A stretch of DNA of 7,864 bases from Anaerolineae bacterium (GTDB taxonomy: Bacteria; Chloroflexota; Anaerolineae; Anaerolineales; Anaerolineaceae): NCBI GenBank assembly GCA_016213455.1, contig JACRAG010000585.1, forward strand, positions 1 to 7,864. Reading direction: 5' to 3'. The notes under the pieces are model-generated. The model was not told the origin of the DNA. It did not search any database and saw only the letters and a list, made by a program, of their open reading frames with translations. This document shows positions 1 to 5,276 of this stretch, piece by piece. How positions within the stretch are numbered: the first letter of the stretch is position 1; every line of letters begins with the position of its first letter. The position numbers were made by a program, and so were the translations under genes.

Positions 1-1
1 C

Positions 2-220
2 ATGACCTGTGAAGCCGTCTTGCGGATGATCTCCCTCGATCTGCCGGTGATCGCCGGGGCGGGTATCTACAGCCAGGAACAGGCCGAACTGCTGCTGCGC
101 CTGGGAGCCAGCGCAGTCCAACTGGATGCGGTGCTGTGGCGCGGGGCTGTGCCAGGCACACTGGAGGATAACCCGCCGGATCAGGCTTCGAGCCAGATGG
201 TCACCGGCCCGTCGTTGTGA
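2..220 (+). CDS. C-terminal fragment of a dihydroorotate dehydrogenase-like TIM-barrel protein (5' truncated by window)
   Basis: An open frame enters from the left edge and stops with TGA at 218-220; the true start lies outside the window. About 72 residues are visible. The segment [19 protein letters not shown] followed by [16 protein letters not shown] matches the end of FMN-dependent TIM barrels of the dihydroorotate dehydrogenase type. There, a 'pVIg-GGI-s-eda' strand-loop binds the flavin phosphate and is followed by 'GAsaVQv-ta'. If it is PyrD-like, the enzyme would oxidise dihydroorotate to orotate in pyrimidine synthesis. The first Gly of the usual GGI is present, but Ala stands for the second (GAGI). 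The last 40 bases overlap the 3' end of the convergent dtd gene, so the tail after about residue 55 is probably not conserved. Another TIM-barrel flavoenzyme is possible, since only the C-terminus can be read. Confidence 0.55.
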   Translation: MTCEAVLRMISLDLPVIAGAGIYSQEQAELLLRLGASAVQLDAVLWRGAVPGTLEDNPPDQASSQMVTGPSL

Positions 221-618
221 ATTTCCACCATCATTTCGGCCCCAAACACGCCCATCTGAGTTGGTACGCCTTGCCCGATCAGGAATTCAGCAAAGCGATC
301 CACCAGCGGGCGGGCCAGATCCGGCGCAGCCGCGTCTGTGAAGCTGGGCCTACGGCCCTTGCGCGCATCGGCGTACAGGGTAAACTGCGAAACGACAATC
401 GCCGCCCCGCCAATATCCAGAAGTGAGCGGTTCATCTTGCCTTGATCATCCTCAAAAATGCGCAGGTTGGCGGTTTTTTCAGCCAGGAAACGGGCTTTCT
501 CGATATCGTCACCTTGCCCGACTCCGACCAGCAGCACCAATCCCTGAGCGATGCTGGCTACCACCTCGCCCGCCACCGTCACGCTGCCCTGTTTTACACG
601 CTGCAATAAAACGCGCAT
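181..618 (-). CDS. dtd: D-aminoacyl-tRNA deacylase (Dtd)
   Basis: This 145-aa protein is full length for the DTD family. It hydrolyses the ester bond of D-aminoacyl-tRNAs (and mischarged Gly-tRNA), recycling the tRNA and keeping D-residues out of protein; it is a cytoplasmic homodimer. The N-terminus [15 protein letters not shown] is typical. The two signature motifs are intact: SQFTLYAD (residues 77-84) and NDGPVT (135-140), the latter carrying the Gly-cisPro pair that gives chiral selectivity. [19 protein letters not shown] forms the usual C-terminal strand. The ATG at 618-616 is preceded by GGAGG (complement of 627-631) with an 8-nt spacer. A TATAAT on the minus strand (654-649) lies about 31 bp upstream. 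Its 3' end overlaps the convergent flavoenzyme fragment by 40 bp. Identification is firm. Confidence 0.96.
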   Translation of the reverse strand: MRVLLQRVKQGSVTVAGEVVASIAQGLVLLVGVGQGDDIEKARFLAEKTANLRIFEDDQGKMNRSLLDIGGAAIVVSQFTLYADARKGRRPSFTDAAAPDLARPLVDRFAEFLIGQGVPTQMGVFGAEMMVEIHNDGPVTIWLEA

Positions 619-648
619 GTGTACTTCCTCCCCGGCAAAGATACCGCG

Positions 649-676
649 ATTATATCAGCCCCCTACGGGATATAAT
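649..676. promoter_or_regulatory. Divergent back-to-back -10 boxes in an inverted repeat
   Basis: ATTATATC (649-656) and GATATAAT (669-676) are perfect reverse complements around a 12-bp centre. Each arm contains a consensus TATAAT: minus strand 654-649, facing dtd, and plus strand 671-676, facing the 561-aa gene. Neither has a recognisable -35 at 17 bp, because that position falls in the other arm. Two promoters sharing the same 28 bp could not easily be occupied by RNA polymerase at once, or the palindrome may bind a regulator. The promoter role is inferred from the -10 matches and position. Confidence 0.5.
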
Positions 677-687
677 AAGGTCAGACA

Positions 688-701
688 ATTAAACCAACAG
701 G
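688..701 (+). repeat. Left copy of 14-bp direct repeat flanking a MITE-like insertion
   Basis: ATTAAACCAACAGG is identical to 841-854. Its last four bases coincide with the start of the left terminal inverted repeat, so the true target duplication may be the 10 bp ATTAAACCAA (688-697 and 841-850). Confidence 0.75.
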
Positions 702-840
702 GCTTTCACAAAGTCAACCCCACCACTGACCCCGCCCCAAGACTGGGGCGGGGGAACGCCAAAAATTCTCCTTCACCGTTGACGGGGAAGGAGGCAAGGG
801 GGATGGGGCAAAGGAGAGGATGTGTTTTTGTGAAACCCTG
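698..840. mobile_element. MITE-like non-coding element, about 143 bp, with terminal inverted repeats
   Basis: The left end CAGGGCTTTCACAAA (698-712) and the reverse complement of the right end, CAGGGTTTCACAAA (840-827), match except for one inserted C. They form terminal inverted repeats of 14-15 bp. The element lies between identical direct repeats, as expected for a transposition target duplication. It has no convincing ORF. Inside are two strong hairpins: CCCCGCCCCA (730-739) with TGGGGCGGGG (744-753), loop AGAC; and 768-779 with 782-793, a 12-bp stem with one mismatch. The pyrimidine-rich minus strand of 790-820 resembles dispersed GC-rich repeats of Chloroflexota (recollection, not checked). 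It would need a transposase in trans. It splits the promoter at 671-676 from the RBS at 852-856 and so lengthens the leader of the downstream gene. A REP/BIME-type repeat is the alternative. Confidence 0.65.
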
Positions 841-854
841 ATTAAACCAACAGG
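841..854 (+). repeat. Right copy of 14-bp direct repeat flanking a MITE-like insertion
   Basis: Identical to 688-701. It runs directly into the ribosome binding site AGGAG (852-856) of the next gene. The uninterrupted ancestral leader would therefore have read from the TATAAT at 671-676 straight into this RBS. Confidence 0.75.
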
Positions 855-861
855 AGCATTC

Positions 862-2547
862 ATGGAACGTACTGTCCCCAGCGCGACCTCGGAAGAAATC
901 CGCTTATACCGGGCTACCCTGTACTCACTGCTGCGCTCCAGCGCCGAAGTGAAGATCCGCACGCTGGAAGAAGTCCATGCCGGGATGAATTCCCTGCTGC
1001 ATGCCGGCGCCCGCCTGAACACGCCGGATGTTTCTGCTTTCATCTACAGCCTGCTGCGCCTGCCCGACTGCGTGAACGATGCGCGCAGCATCGTTCTGGG
1101 CCAGAGCGAAGAGGTCTTCCGCCATCACGGCTATGCGAATATCGAGACCTGGCAGCCCGTTTCTGCCCGCGCCCGCCGCCGGCGCTGCTTTTTCGACGGT
1201 GAGACTGTCCTGGGCTGTTATATTGCCTCCCGCTCGGACATCGAAGACATCATCCCCGCGCTGACCGCTTATCAAATGGAATGGAACAAGTTCCACAACC
1301 TGCTCGTGGATGCCCCCCACCCTCTGCCCGAATCGTCCGCCGCGCTGGCGGATGTTTTGCAAATCACCCCCGAAGAGCTGGAACGCCTGCGCACCATCTG
1401 GGGTGGGCAATTTGACGCCATGCTCCAGCGCATGCGCAATCGCAAATTGAACCTGGCGGTGCGCCTGCTGGCAGGCTCGCTCATCTCCTATCAACGCGCC
1501 ACGCATGCCTGGTGGGCCAACCTGGTCAACCAGGCGCCGCAGGTACAGGATCGCCCGGTCTATTTCATCTCCAGCAACACCCACAGCCTGCCCAATTTAC
1601 TCACCGGTTATGCACTGCGCATGTCGGCAGAATTGGAAGCGTTCATCCAATCCAGCGCTAGCGCCGACATACGCGAAGAGTGGCAGCGCATCCAACAGCG
1701 GGATGTGCTCTCCAGCCGCGAGAATTTTCTCTACTACGCGTTGAAGAAATACCAGCAAGCCTGCGGCGGCGAAGCCTGCGCAGCCGACCAGGCCAATGAT
1801 GAAATTCAGCACGGCATCACCCGCGTGCCCTCCGGTCATTCGTTTGAACTGGAAGCCCAGGTGATTGAGCTGAACCGGCTGGCCCCGGAATATCTCGATC
1901 CACGCCTGCGCAACGGCAAAGACTTATCTTTCCTGAAGCAGTCAGACGCCATCATCCTGAATATTGACTACCCGCTGGGCCAGGCAGCCTATAACCTGCT
2001 CTCCAAAATCGGCGAGCAGGCCAGCGCCGTGCTGGGGGTCTATATCATGGGCAAAGCCGCGACGCTCAATGCTGTGCGCGGTGATGTGATGATCCCCAAC
2101 GTGGTGCAGGATGAGCACTCGCACAACACGTATTTGTTCCAGAACTGCTTCAGCGCCGCCGATGTATCGCCCTATCTGGTGTATGGCAACGTGCTGGATC
2201 ATCAAAAAGCCGTGTGCGTCCTGGGTACCTTCCTTCAAAACGCCCAGATCATGGACATCTTCTTCCGCGAAGGGTATGCCGACATCGAAATGGAGGCTGG
2301 ACCTTACCTCTCCGGGGTGTATGAACTGTCGCGCCCCAAGCGGCACCCCGTGGATGAAATTGTGCACCTCAACGATCTGCCGTTTGACATGGGCATCCTG
2401 CATTATGCCTCGGACACGCCCCTCAGTAAAGGACAGAACCTGGGCGCCGGCACCCTTTCCTATTACGGTATGGATTCGACCTATGCGACCGCGCTGGCGG
2501 TGCTGCGACGCATCATCGAATGTGAGCGCAGGCGGATCACCGGATAG
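862..2547 (+). CDS. Uncharacterised 561-aa protein with nucleoside phosphorylase/AMP nucleosidase-like C-terminal domain
   Basis: The start is ATG 862, with AGGAG at 852-856 and a 5-nt spacer; an in-frame ATG at 820 lies inside the upstream repeat and is less likely. No signal peptide or membrane segment is evident, so it is probably cytoplasmic. The N-terminal half (about 1-350) is largely helical with a notable segment YFISSNTHSLPNLLTGYA (234-251); I do not recognise a named domain, possibly DUF6909. Residues about 363-555 resemble the NP-I fold: GVYIMGKAATL (392-402), GDVMIPN (407-413), IEMEAG (475-480, cf. the ribose-binding VDME motif) and ASDTPLSKG (516-524, cf. VSDKPLHGE of AMP nucleosidase, with D518 at the base-protonating Asp position). 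It may cleave or bind a nucleoside or nucleotide; substrate unknown. It stands alone, converging on the RRM gene, and its leader carries the inserted repeat. Confidence 0.85.
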   Translation: MERTVPSATSEEIRLYRATLYSLLRSSAEVKIRTLEEVHAGMNSLLHAGARLNTPDVSAFIYSLLRLPDCVNDARSIVLGQSEEVFRHHGYANIETWQPVSARARRRRCFFDGETVLGCYIASRSDIEDIIPALTAYQMEWNKFHNLLVDAPHPLPESSAALADVLQITPEELERLRTIWGGQFDAMLQRMRNRKLNLAVRLLAGSLISYQRATHAWWANLVNQAPQVQDRPVYFISSNTHSLPNLLTGYALRMSAELEAFIQSSASADIREEWQRIQQRDVLSSRENFLYYALKKYQQACGGEACAADQANDEIQHGITRVPSGHSFELEAQVIELNRLAPEYLDPRLRNGKDLSFLKQSDAIILNIDYPLGQAAYNLLSKIGEQASAVLGVYIMGKAATLNAVRGDVMIPNVVQDEHSHNTYLFQNCFSAADVSPYLVYGNVLDHQKAVCVLGTFLQNAQIMDIFFREGYADIEMEAGPYLSGVYELSRPKRHPVDEIVHLNDLPFDMGILHYASDTPLSKGQNLGAGTLSYYGMDSTYATALAVLRRIIECERRRITG

Positions 2548-2672
2548 CCCCTTTGTACCCGCTCCATTTGACCGGATGGATTCAATCCAATCAGCTTTCA
2601 TGGATTACAACTGGCGGGCATCCATCTTTTCTACTATGACCAATGATTGAGCCCGCAGAAGATTAAAAAGAA

Positions 2673-2706
2673 TGGCGTGCATCTCTTGTGAGAAAGATGT
2701 ACGCCA
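2673..2706 (-). terminator. Second (backup) terminator-like hairpin beyond the RRM gene
   Basis: GGCGTGCATCT (2674-2684) pairs with AGATGTACGCC (2695-2705) with one G-T wobble and a 10-nt loop; T2673-A2706 extends it. On the minus strand the stem is followed by ATTCTTTTTAATC, a U-rich tract. This would be a backup stop for transcription from the RRM gene; it could also act in the leader-free 3' region of the 561-aa gene. Confidence 0.5.
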
Positions 2707-2708
2707 AA

Positions 2709-2743
2709 CAAAAAAGCGACCGGTTTCCCGGTCGCTCTTTTTT
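2709..2743. terminator. Bidirectional rho-independent terminator between convergent genes
   Basis: GCGACCGG (2716-2723) and CCGGTCGC (2728-2735) form a perfect GC-rich stem with loop TTTC, extended by A2715-T2736. It is flanked by an A-run on the left and a T-run (2738-2743) on the right, so a U-tract follows the hairpin in both directions. It serves the 561-aa gene (+) and the RRM gene (-). Confidence 0.92.
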
Positions 2744-2751
2744 ATACAATC

Positions 2752-3117
2752 TTAACAGTCGCGGCGCTGTCCGCCCCCGGAACCACCACGGCGATCGCCA
2801 CCACCGAAGCCACCGGGGCCACGGCGAGGGCCACCGCTGCTGCCGCCACCGGGGCCACCAGGACCACGGCGCTCTTCGCGCGGGCGGGCTTCGTTAACTT
2901 TCAAAGGACGACCCTTGAAATCCTTGCCATTCAGGCCATTGATGGCCGCTTCGCCTTCTTCTTTGTTCGGCATTTCAATGAAGCCGAAACCGCGGGACTG
3001 ACCAGTGAACTGATCTTTGATCACGGCGGCGGAAGTGACCTCGCCGAACGCAGCAAATGTCTTGCGCAGTTCGTCTTCATTGGTCGTGAAAGGCAGATTA
3101 CCAACGTAGATATTCAT
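2752..3117 (-). CDS. Small RRM-type RNA-binding protein with Gly/Arg-rich tail
   Basis: This 121-aa protein has one RNA recognition motif at about residues 1-78, followed by a low-complexity Gly/Arg/Pro tail (about 79-119). The RNP2 strand is IYVGNL (3-8) and the RNP1 strand RGFGFIEM (42-49), with the aromatic residues that stack on RNA bases (Y4, F44, F46). Such single-RRM proteins occur in cyanobacteria and several other phyla, often induced by cold, and bind single-stranded RNA; a role as RNA chaperone or regulator is inferred. The tail has RRG and RGG-like clusters, and the protein ends in a lone Cys. ATG 3117-3115 is preceded by GAGGAG (complement of 3123-3128) with a 5-nt spacer. The gene is monocistronic, with a long leader upstream and terminators downstream. 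Confidence 0.95.
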   Translation of the reverse strand: MNIYVGNLPFTTNEDELRKTFAAFGEVTSAAVIKDQFTGQSRGFGFIEMPNKEEGEAAINGLNGKDFKGRPLKVNEARPREERRGPGGPGGGSSGGPRRGPGGFGGGDRRGGSGGGQRRDC

Positions 3118-3326
3118 CTTGACTCCTCAAACAAAAACTGACAAATACCCCATCGAACAGAACAAGCGTCTTCCGGCCATTGAATTGAGGTATCTGCCAG
3201 CCCGAGGGTCAAAACAAGTCGCCCGACCAAAACAAGGGGGGTTCGCACCGCAATCCGGCTAAACAAATCGCCGGACGGCAATACTGCAATCGCCAAATAG
3301 CCATAGTCTGTTAACGTGGGACCAAC
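3118..3326 (-). promoter_or_regulatory. Long 5' leader of the RRM gene with repeated UUGUU motifs
   Basis: If transcription starts near 3326, the leader is about 208 nt. On the RNA strand UUGUU occurs at 3328-3324 (at the start site), 3266-3262, 3235-3231, 3217-3213, 3165-3161 and 3134-3130. One copy sits in the 10-nt loop of a perfect 6-bp hairpin (TCCGGC 3254-3259 / GCCGGA 3270-3275). Two copies lie in an 18-nt-spaced near-duplicate CTTGTTTTG. The leader may be thermoregulatory or bind the encoded protein; this is inference. No known riboswitch was recognised. Confidence 0.45.
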
Positions 3327-3332
3327 AAGTAC

Positions 3333-3361
3333 ATTCTACCATTACTTGTCGAAAAAGTAAA
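3333..3361 (-). promoter_or_regulatory. Sigma-70-type promoter of the RRM gene
   Basis: On the minus strand, TTTACT (complement of 3356-3361) is separated by exactly 17 bp from TAGAAT (complement of 3333-3338). A TGG directly precedes it, giving an extended -10. AT-rich DNA at 3362-3380, including the near-palindrome AATTTGCAAAATT, could act as an UP element. Predicted start near 3326. Confidence 0.65.
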
Positions 3362-3441
3362 CATAATTTGCAAAATTGGTTAGAACTGCTCGCAAAGTCA
3401 ACGATTATGCCTGAATCCACCCCCGCGGATTTGCCGCAGCC

Positions 3442-3453
3442 CTTTCCGGAAAG
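3442..3453. repeat. 12-bp perfect palindrome in the divergent intergenic region
   Basis: CTTTCCGGAAAG is its own reverse complement. It lies between the promoters of the divergent RRM and DUF429-like genes, about 80-100 bp upstream of each. It could be an operator, but nothing else supports this. The rest of 3362-3513 holds nothing I can identify. Confidence 0.25.
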
Positions 3454-3513
3454 AGGATAAAGGAATAATAAAACCGAGATTAAAGACCTTTGCGAACAGC
3501 CATGCAAAATCGG

Positions 3514-3542
3514 TTGCGTATCGAACCGAATTCAACTACACT
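3514..3542 (+). promoter_or_regulatory. Promoter of a probably leaderless gene
   Basis: TTGCGT (3514-3519) and TACACT (3537-3542) are separated by 17 bp. The expected start, 6-7 nt after the -10, falls on the A of the ATG at 3549. There is no purine-rich RBS upstream of that ATG, consistent with a leaderless mRNA. Confidence 0.5.
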
Positions 3543-3548
3543 TTGTTT

Positions 3549-4286
3549 ATGCCAAAAGTTCCCTGGATCGCCATCGGAGTTGCTACAGCCCCCGGGCGCA
3601 AGCCCTTCACCTATGCTGCGCTCGATTCTGATCTGCGCCAGCTGGCAATAGGCGCTGGCTCGGCGGTGGATGTGCTTTCCTTTGCCCTTGGGCAAACCCG
3701 CGCGGTCCTGGCATTGAGCGCGCCGCTCCGACCCCACTTGGTGCATCGCGCCAACCCCGAGTCCGGACTGGTGAACCTGGGCAGCTACCTGCGCCAGATG
3801 GAACTGGAACTCACCCGGGAACCGGACCAGCTGCGTCCGCCCCCGGCGGGTTTGCCGTCCTGGCTGCACGCTGCCTATGGCCTCGCCGAACAACTGGAAA
3901 GCCTGGGGTATGTTCCCTACCCCCATGAATCCGCGGACCGCATCTGGCTGGAGACCCAGAGCCAGGCTGCGCTGCATTCCATGCTTGGTATTGAGCCTTT
4001 TGACGGCGCGAGCATCGAAGGCCGCATTCAACGCCAGCTGGTATTGCGAGACTTTGGGCTGGATCTGCCGGATGCGATGGATTTCTATGAAGAAATCACC
4101 CGCTACCGCTTGCTGCACGGCGTGCTGCATACGGAGATGGTTTTGCCGCTGGACGAATTGAATGCCCTGGCTGCCGCTTTGACCGCTCACCTGGCTGCCC
4201 ACGAACCGGACCGGTTGACCGGGGTGGGCCATTCGGATGAAGGCTGCATTTACCTTCCCCAAAAGGAAATCGAAAAAGCGCGCTAA
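3549..4286 (+). CDS. DUF429-like (RNase H-like fold) protein, possibly catalytically inactive
   Basis: This 245-aa soluble protein starts at ATG 3549; a TTG two codons upstream is possible but less likely. The layout resembles the DUF429 family, predicted nucleases of the RNase H-like fold. A first strand IAIGVATAPG (7-16) is followed by a second hairpin strand TYAALD (21-26). VLALSAP (53-59) stands where 'vIaIDaP' is usual. WLETQSQAALHSMLG (133-147) corresponds to the 'vyEtyP' region, IEGRIQRQLVL (156-166) is a basic helix, and LNALAAALTAHLAA (204-217) then DEGCIYLP (230-237) resemble the family's C-terminus. The acidic residues expected in 'IGID', 'IDaP' and 'lDAl' appear as A12, S57 and N205; only E135 remains. 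A non-catalytic nucleic-acid or scaffold role is therefore possible. The family assignment rests on pattern memory. No operon partner is seen. Confidence 0.7.
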   Translation: MPKVPWIAIGVATAPGRKPFTYAALDSDLRQLAIGAGSAVDVLSFALGQTRAVLALSAPLRPHLVHRANPESGLVNLGSYLRQMELELTREPDQLRPPPAGLPSWLHAAYGLAEQLESLGYVPYPHESADRIWLETQSQAALHSMLGIEPFDGASIEGRIQRQLVLRDFGLDLPDAMDFYEEITRYRLLHGVLHTEMVLPLDELNALAAALTAHLAAHEPDRLTGVGHSDEGCIYLPQKEIEKAR

Positions 4287-4320
4287 CGCTACAACCAGTC
4301 CTGATATCCCAACATCAAAC

Positions 4321-4353
4321 AAAAAAATCTGCCTGGAGATTATTCCCAGGCAG
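4321..4353 (-). terminator. Rho-independent terminator of the sigma factor operon
   Basis: CTGCCTGG (4329-4336) pairs with CCAGGCAG (4346-4353) across a 9-nt loop. On the minus strand it is followed by A then seven T (complement of 4321-4327), 20 nt past the stop at 4374. The plus-strand side has only TCCTTGTT, so it is weak for the convergent DUF429-like gene. Confidence 0.85.
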
Positions 4354-4373
4354 TCCTTGTTATCCCTAATGGT

Positions 4374-5276
4374 TCACTTCAAACCCGATTGCGGCGCGGG
4401 CCCTTTGCCTATCCACAAAGCCAGCAAGCCCCCGTCACCGGTGCGCATGGATGTTACCGTGACGGCATCACCTACGGTTGGCGGCATGTCAATCAAGGTG
4501 TCGTGGGTCACCAGCAAGGTGACGTCGTCCACACGCAAACTGGCGCCGTCAAATTCCTTCACCTCGCCGGTGATTTCATACAGCCGGGTGTCAATCCCTT
4601 CCAGGTACGCCTGCCCATCGGTGAGCAAATCGGCGACCACATACACAAACCGGCCGTTGTATTTCTCCAACAGGGCAATCCGGTCATCCGTGACAACCAG
4701 CGGAATTTCATCCACCATCCACCGGCCATCTTCGCTTTTCGTCAGGTGTCCGGTAAAGTGGACTTCCACTTCACTGTGACGCCCGATCAACCCTTCCACT
4801 TCCTGCCGGCGGCGCAGGTCATAACTGTCCTGCCAGGCCAGGCGCACCGAAGCTTTCACCGGCAGACTGAGCGTAAAGGTTTCTGCCGCGAGCTTCATCG
4901 GATAAAAGGGATCGCCAGGCAGCGCATTCAAAGACGACAGTCCTGTGACCCCAAGGGTCAGCACCACCACCAGGATGACTGCGGATACCGTCACCGTGCG
5001 GAAATTGCTTAACCAGGCAAACAGTGGATTTCGACGCGGCTCAAGGGCGCGGCGGCGCTGCGCCTCGACCAACAGGCGCTCACGGCTGCGCACCATGGCA
5101 GCAACCGGCACCGTGTCAGATCCGCGCGTCTGCCACACCGCCATCACCGACTCGAGAATCGGGCGCATATCCGCCGCCCATTCGGGGTTGCGCGCCAGCA
5201 CCGCTTCAAGCGTTTCACCGGCTTGCAGGCGGGCCAGGGATTCATCCAATAAATGATTGAGTTCCTGATCCTTCAT
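4374..5276 (-). CDS. Single-pass membrane protein with DUF5667-like segment; putative ECF sigma factor regulator
   Basis: This 300-aa protein has a cytoplasmic N-terminal part (1-92), one hydrophobic segment (about 93-114, VSAVILVVVLTLGVTGL) and an extracytoplasmic C-terminal part. The N-terminus (LDESLARLQAGETLEAVLA... NPEWAADMRPIL) resembles the helical leader often found on proteins encoded beside ECF sigma factors; no HxxxCxxC zinc anti-sigma motif is present. Residues 118-138 (ALPGDPFYPMKLAAET) are the DUF5667 signature. Beyond this, two similar beta-rich units, about 171-229 and 233-292, look like tandem DUF5666-type modules (GHL..DGRWMVDEIPLVV and GEV..DGASLRVDDVTLLV). Its ATG overlaps the sigma stop as ATGA, indicating translational coupling. 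RBS AAGGGG lies 7 nt upstream. It probably binds and restrains the sigma factor in response to an envelope signal; this is inferred from genome context. Confidence 0.85.
   Translation of the reverse strand: MKDQELNHLLDESLARLQAGETLEAVLARNPEWAADMRPILESVMAVWQTRGSDTVPVAAMVRSRERLLVEAQRRRALEPRRNPLFAWLSNFRTVTVSAVILVVVLTLGVTGLSSLNALPGDPFYPMKLAAETFTLSLPVKASVRLAWQDSYDLRRRQEVEGLIGRHSEVEVHFTGHLTKSEDGRWMVDEIPLVVTDDRIALLEKYNGRFVYVVADLLTDGQAYLEGIDTRLYEITGEVKEFDGASLRVDDVTLLVTHDTLIDMPPTVGDAVTVTSMRTGDGGLLALWIGKGPAPQSGLK

Noticed and set aside
730..793. The two GC-rich hairpins in the inserted repeat as a rho-independent terminator or riboswitch
   Set aside because: Neither stem is followed by a U-run on the plus strand, no known riboswitch core is visible, and both lie within a repeat with mobile-element ends.
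820..861. In-frame ATG at 820 giving a 575-aa version of the 561-aa protein
   Set aside because: It lies inside the inserted repeat, lacks an adequately spaced RBS of its own, and the ATG at 862 has AGGAG at ideal distance.
925..1584. 219-aa minus-strand frame opposite the 561-aa gene (and a similar one at 1942-2601)
   Set aside because: Both lie wholly opposite a convincing gene with conserved motifs and have no recognisable domain.
3128..3328. Possible CRISPR-like or tandem repeat array in the RRM leader (AACAA copies partly spaced by 31 or 62 bp)
   Set aside because: The shared unit is only 5-9 bp and the spacing is irregular (31, 52, 18, 31, 62), so there are no true repeat-spacer units.
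3480..4322. 280-aa open frame on the minus strand opposite the DUF429-like gene
   Set aside because: Its product matches no family I know and looks like compositional read-through of the GC-rich plus-strand gene, whose frame has family-like motifs. No RBS is seen.
4389..5012. 207-aa plus-strand frame opposite the membrane protein gene
   Set aside because: It is antisense to a gene with a clear DUF5667 signature and membrane segment, and has no domain of its own.
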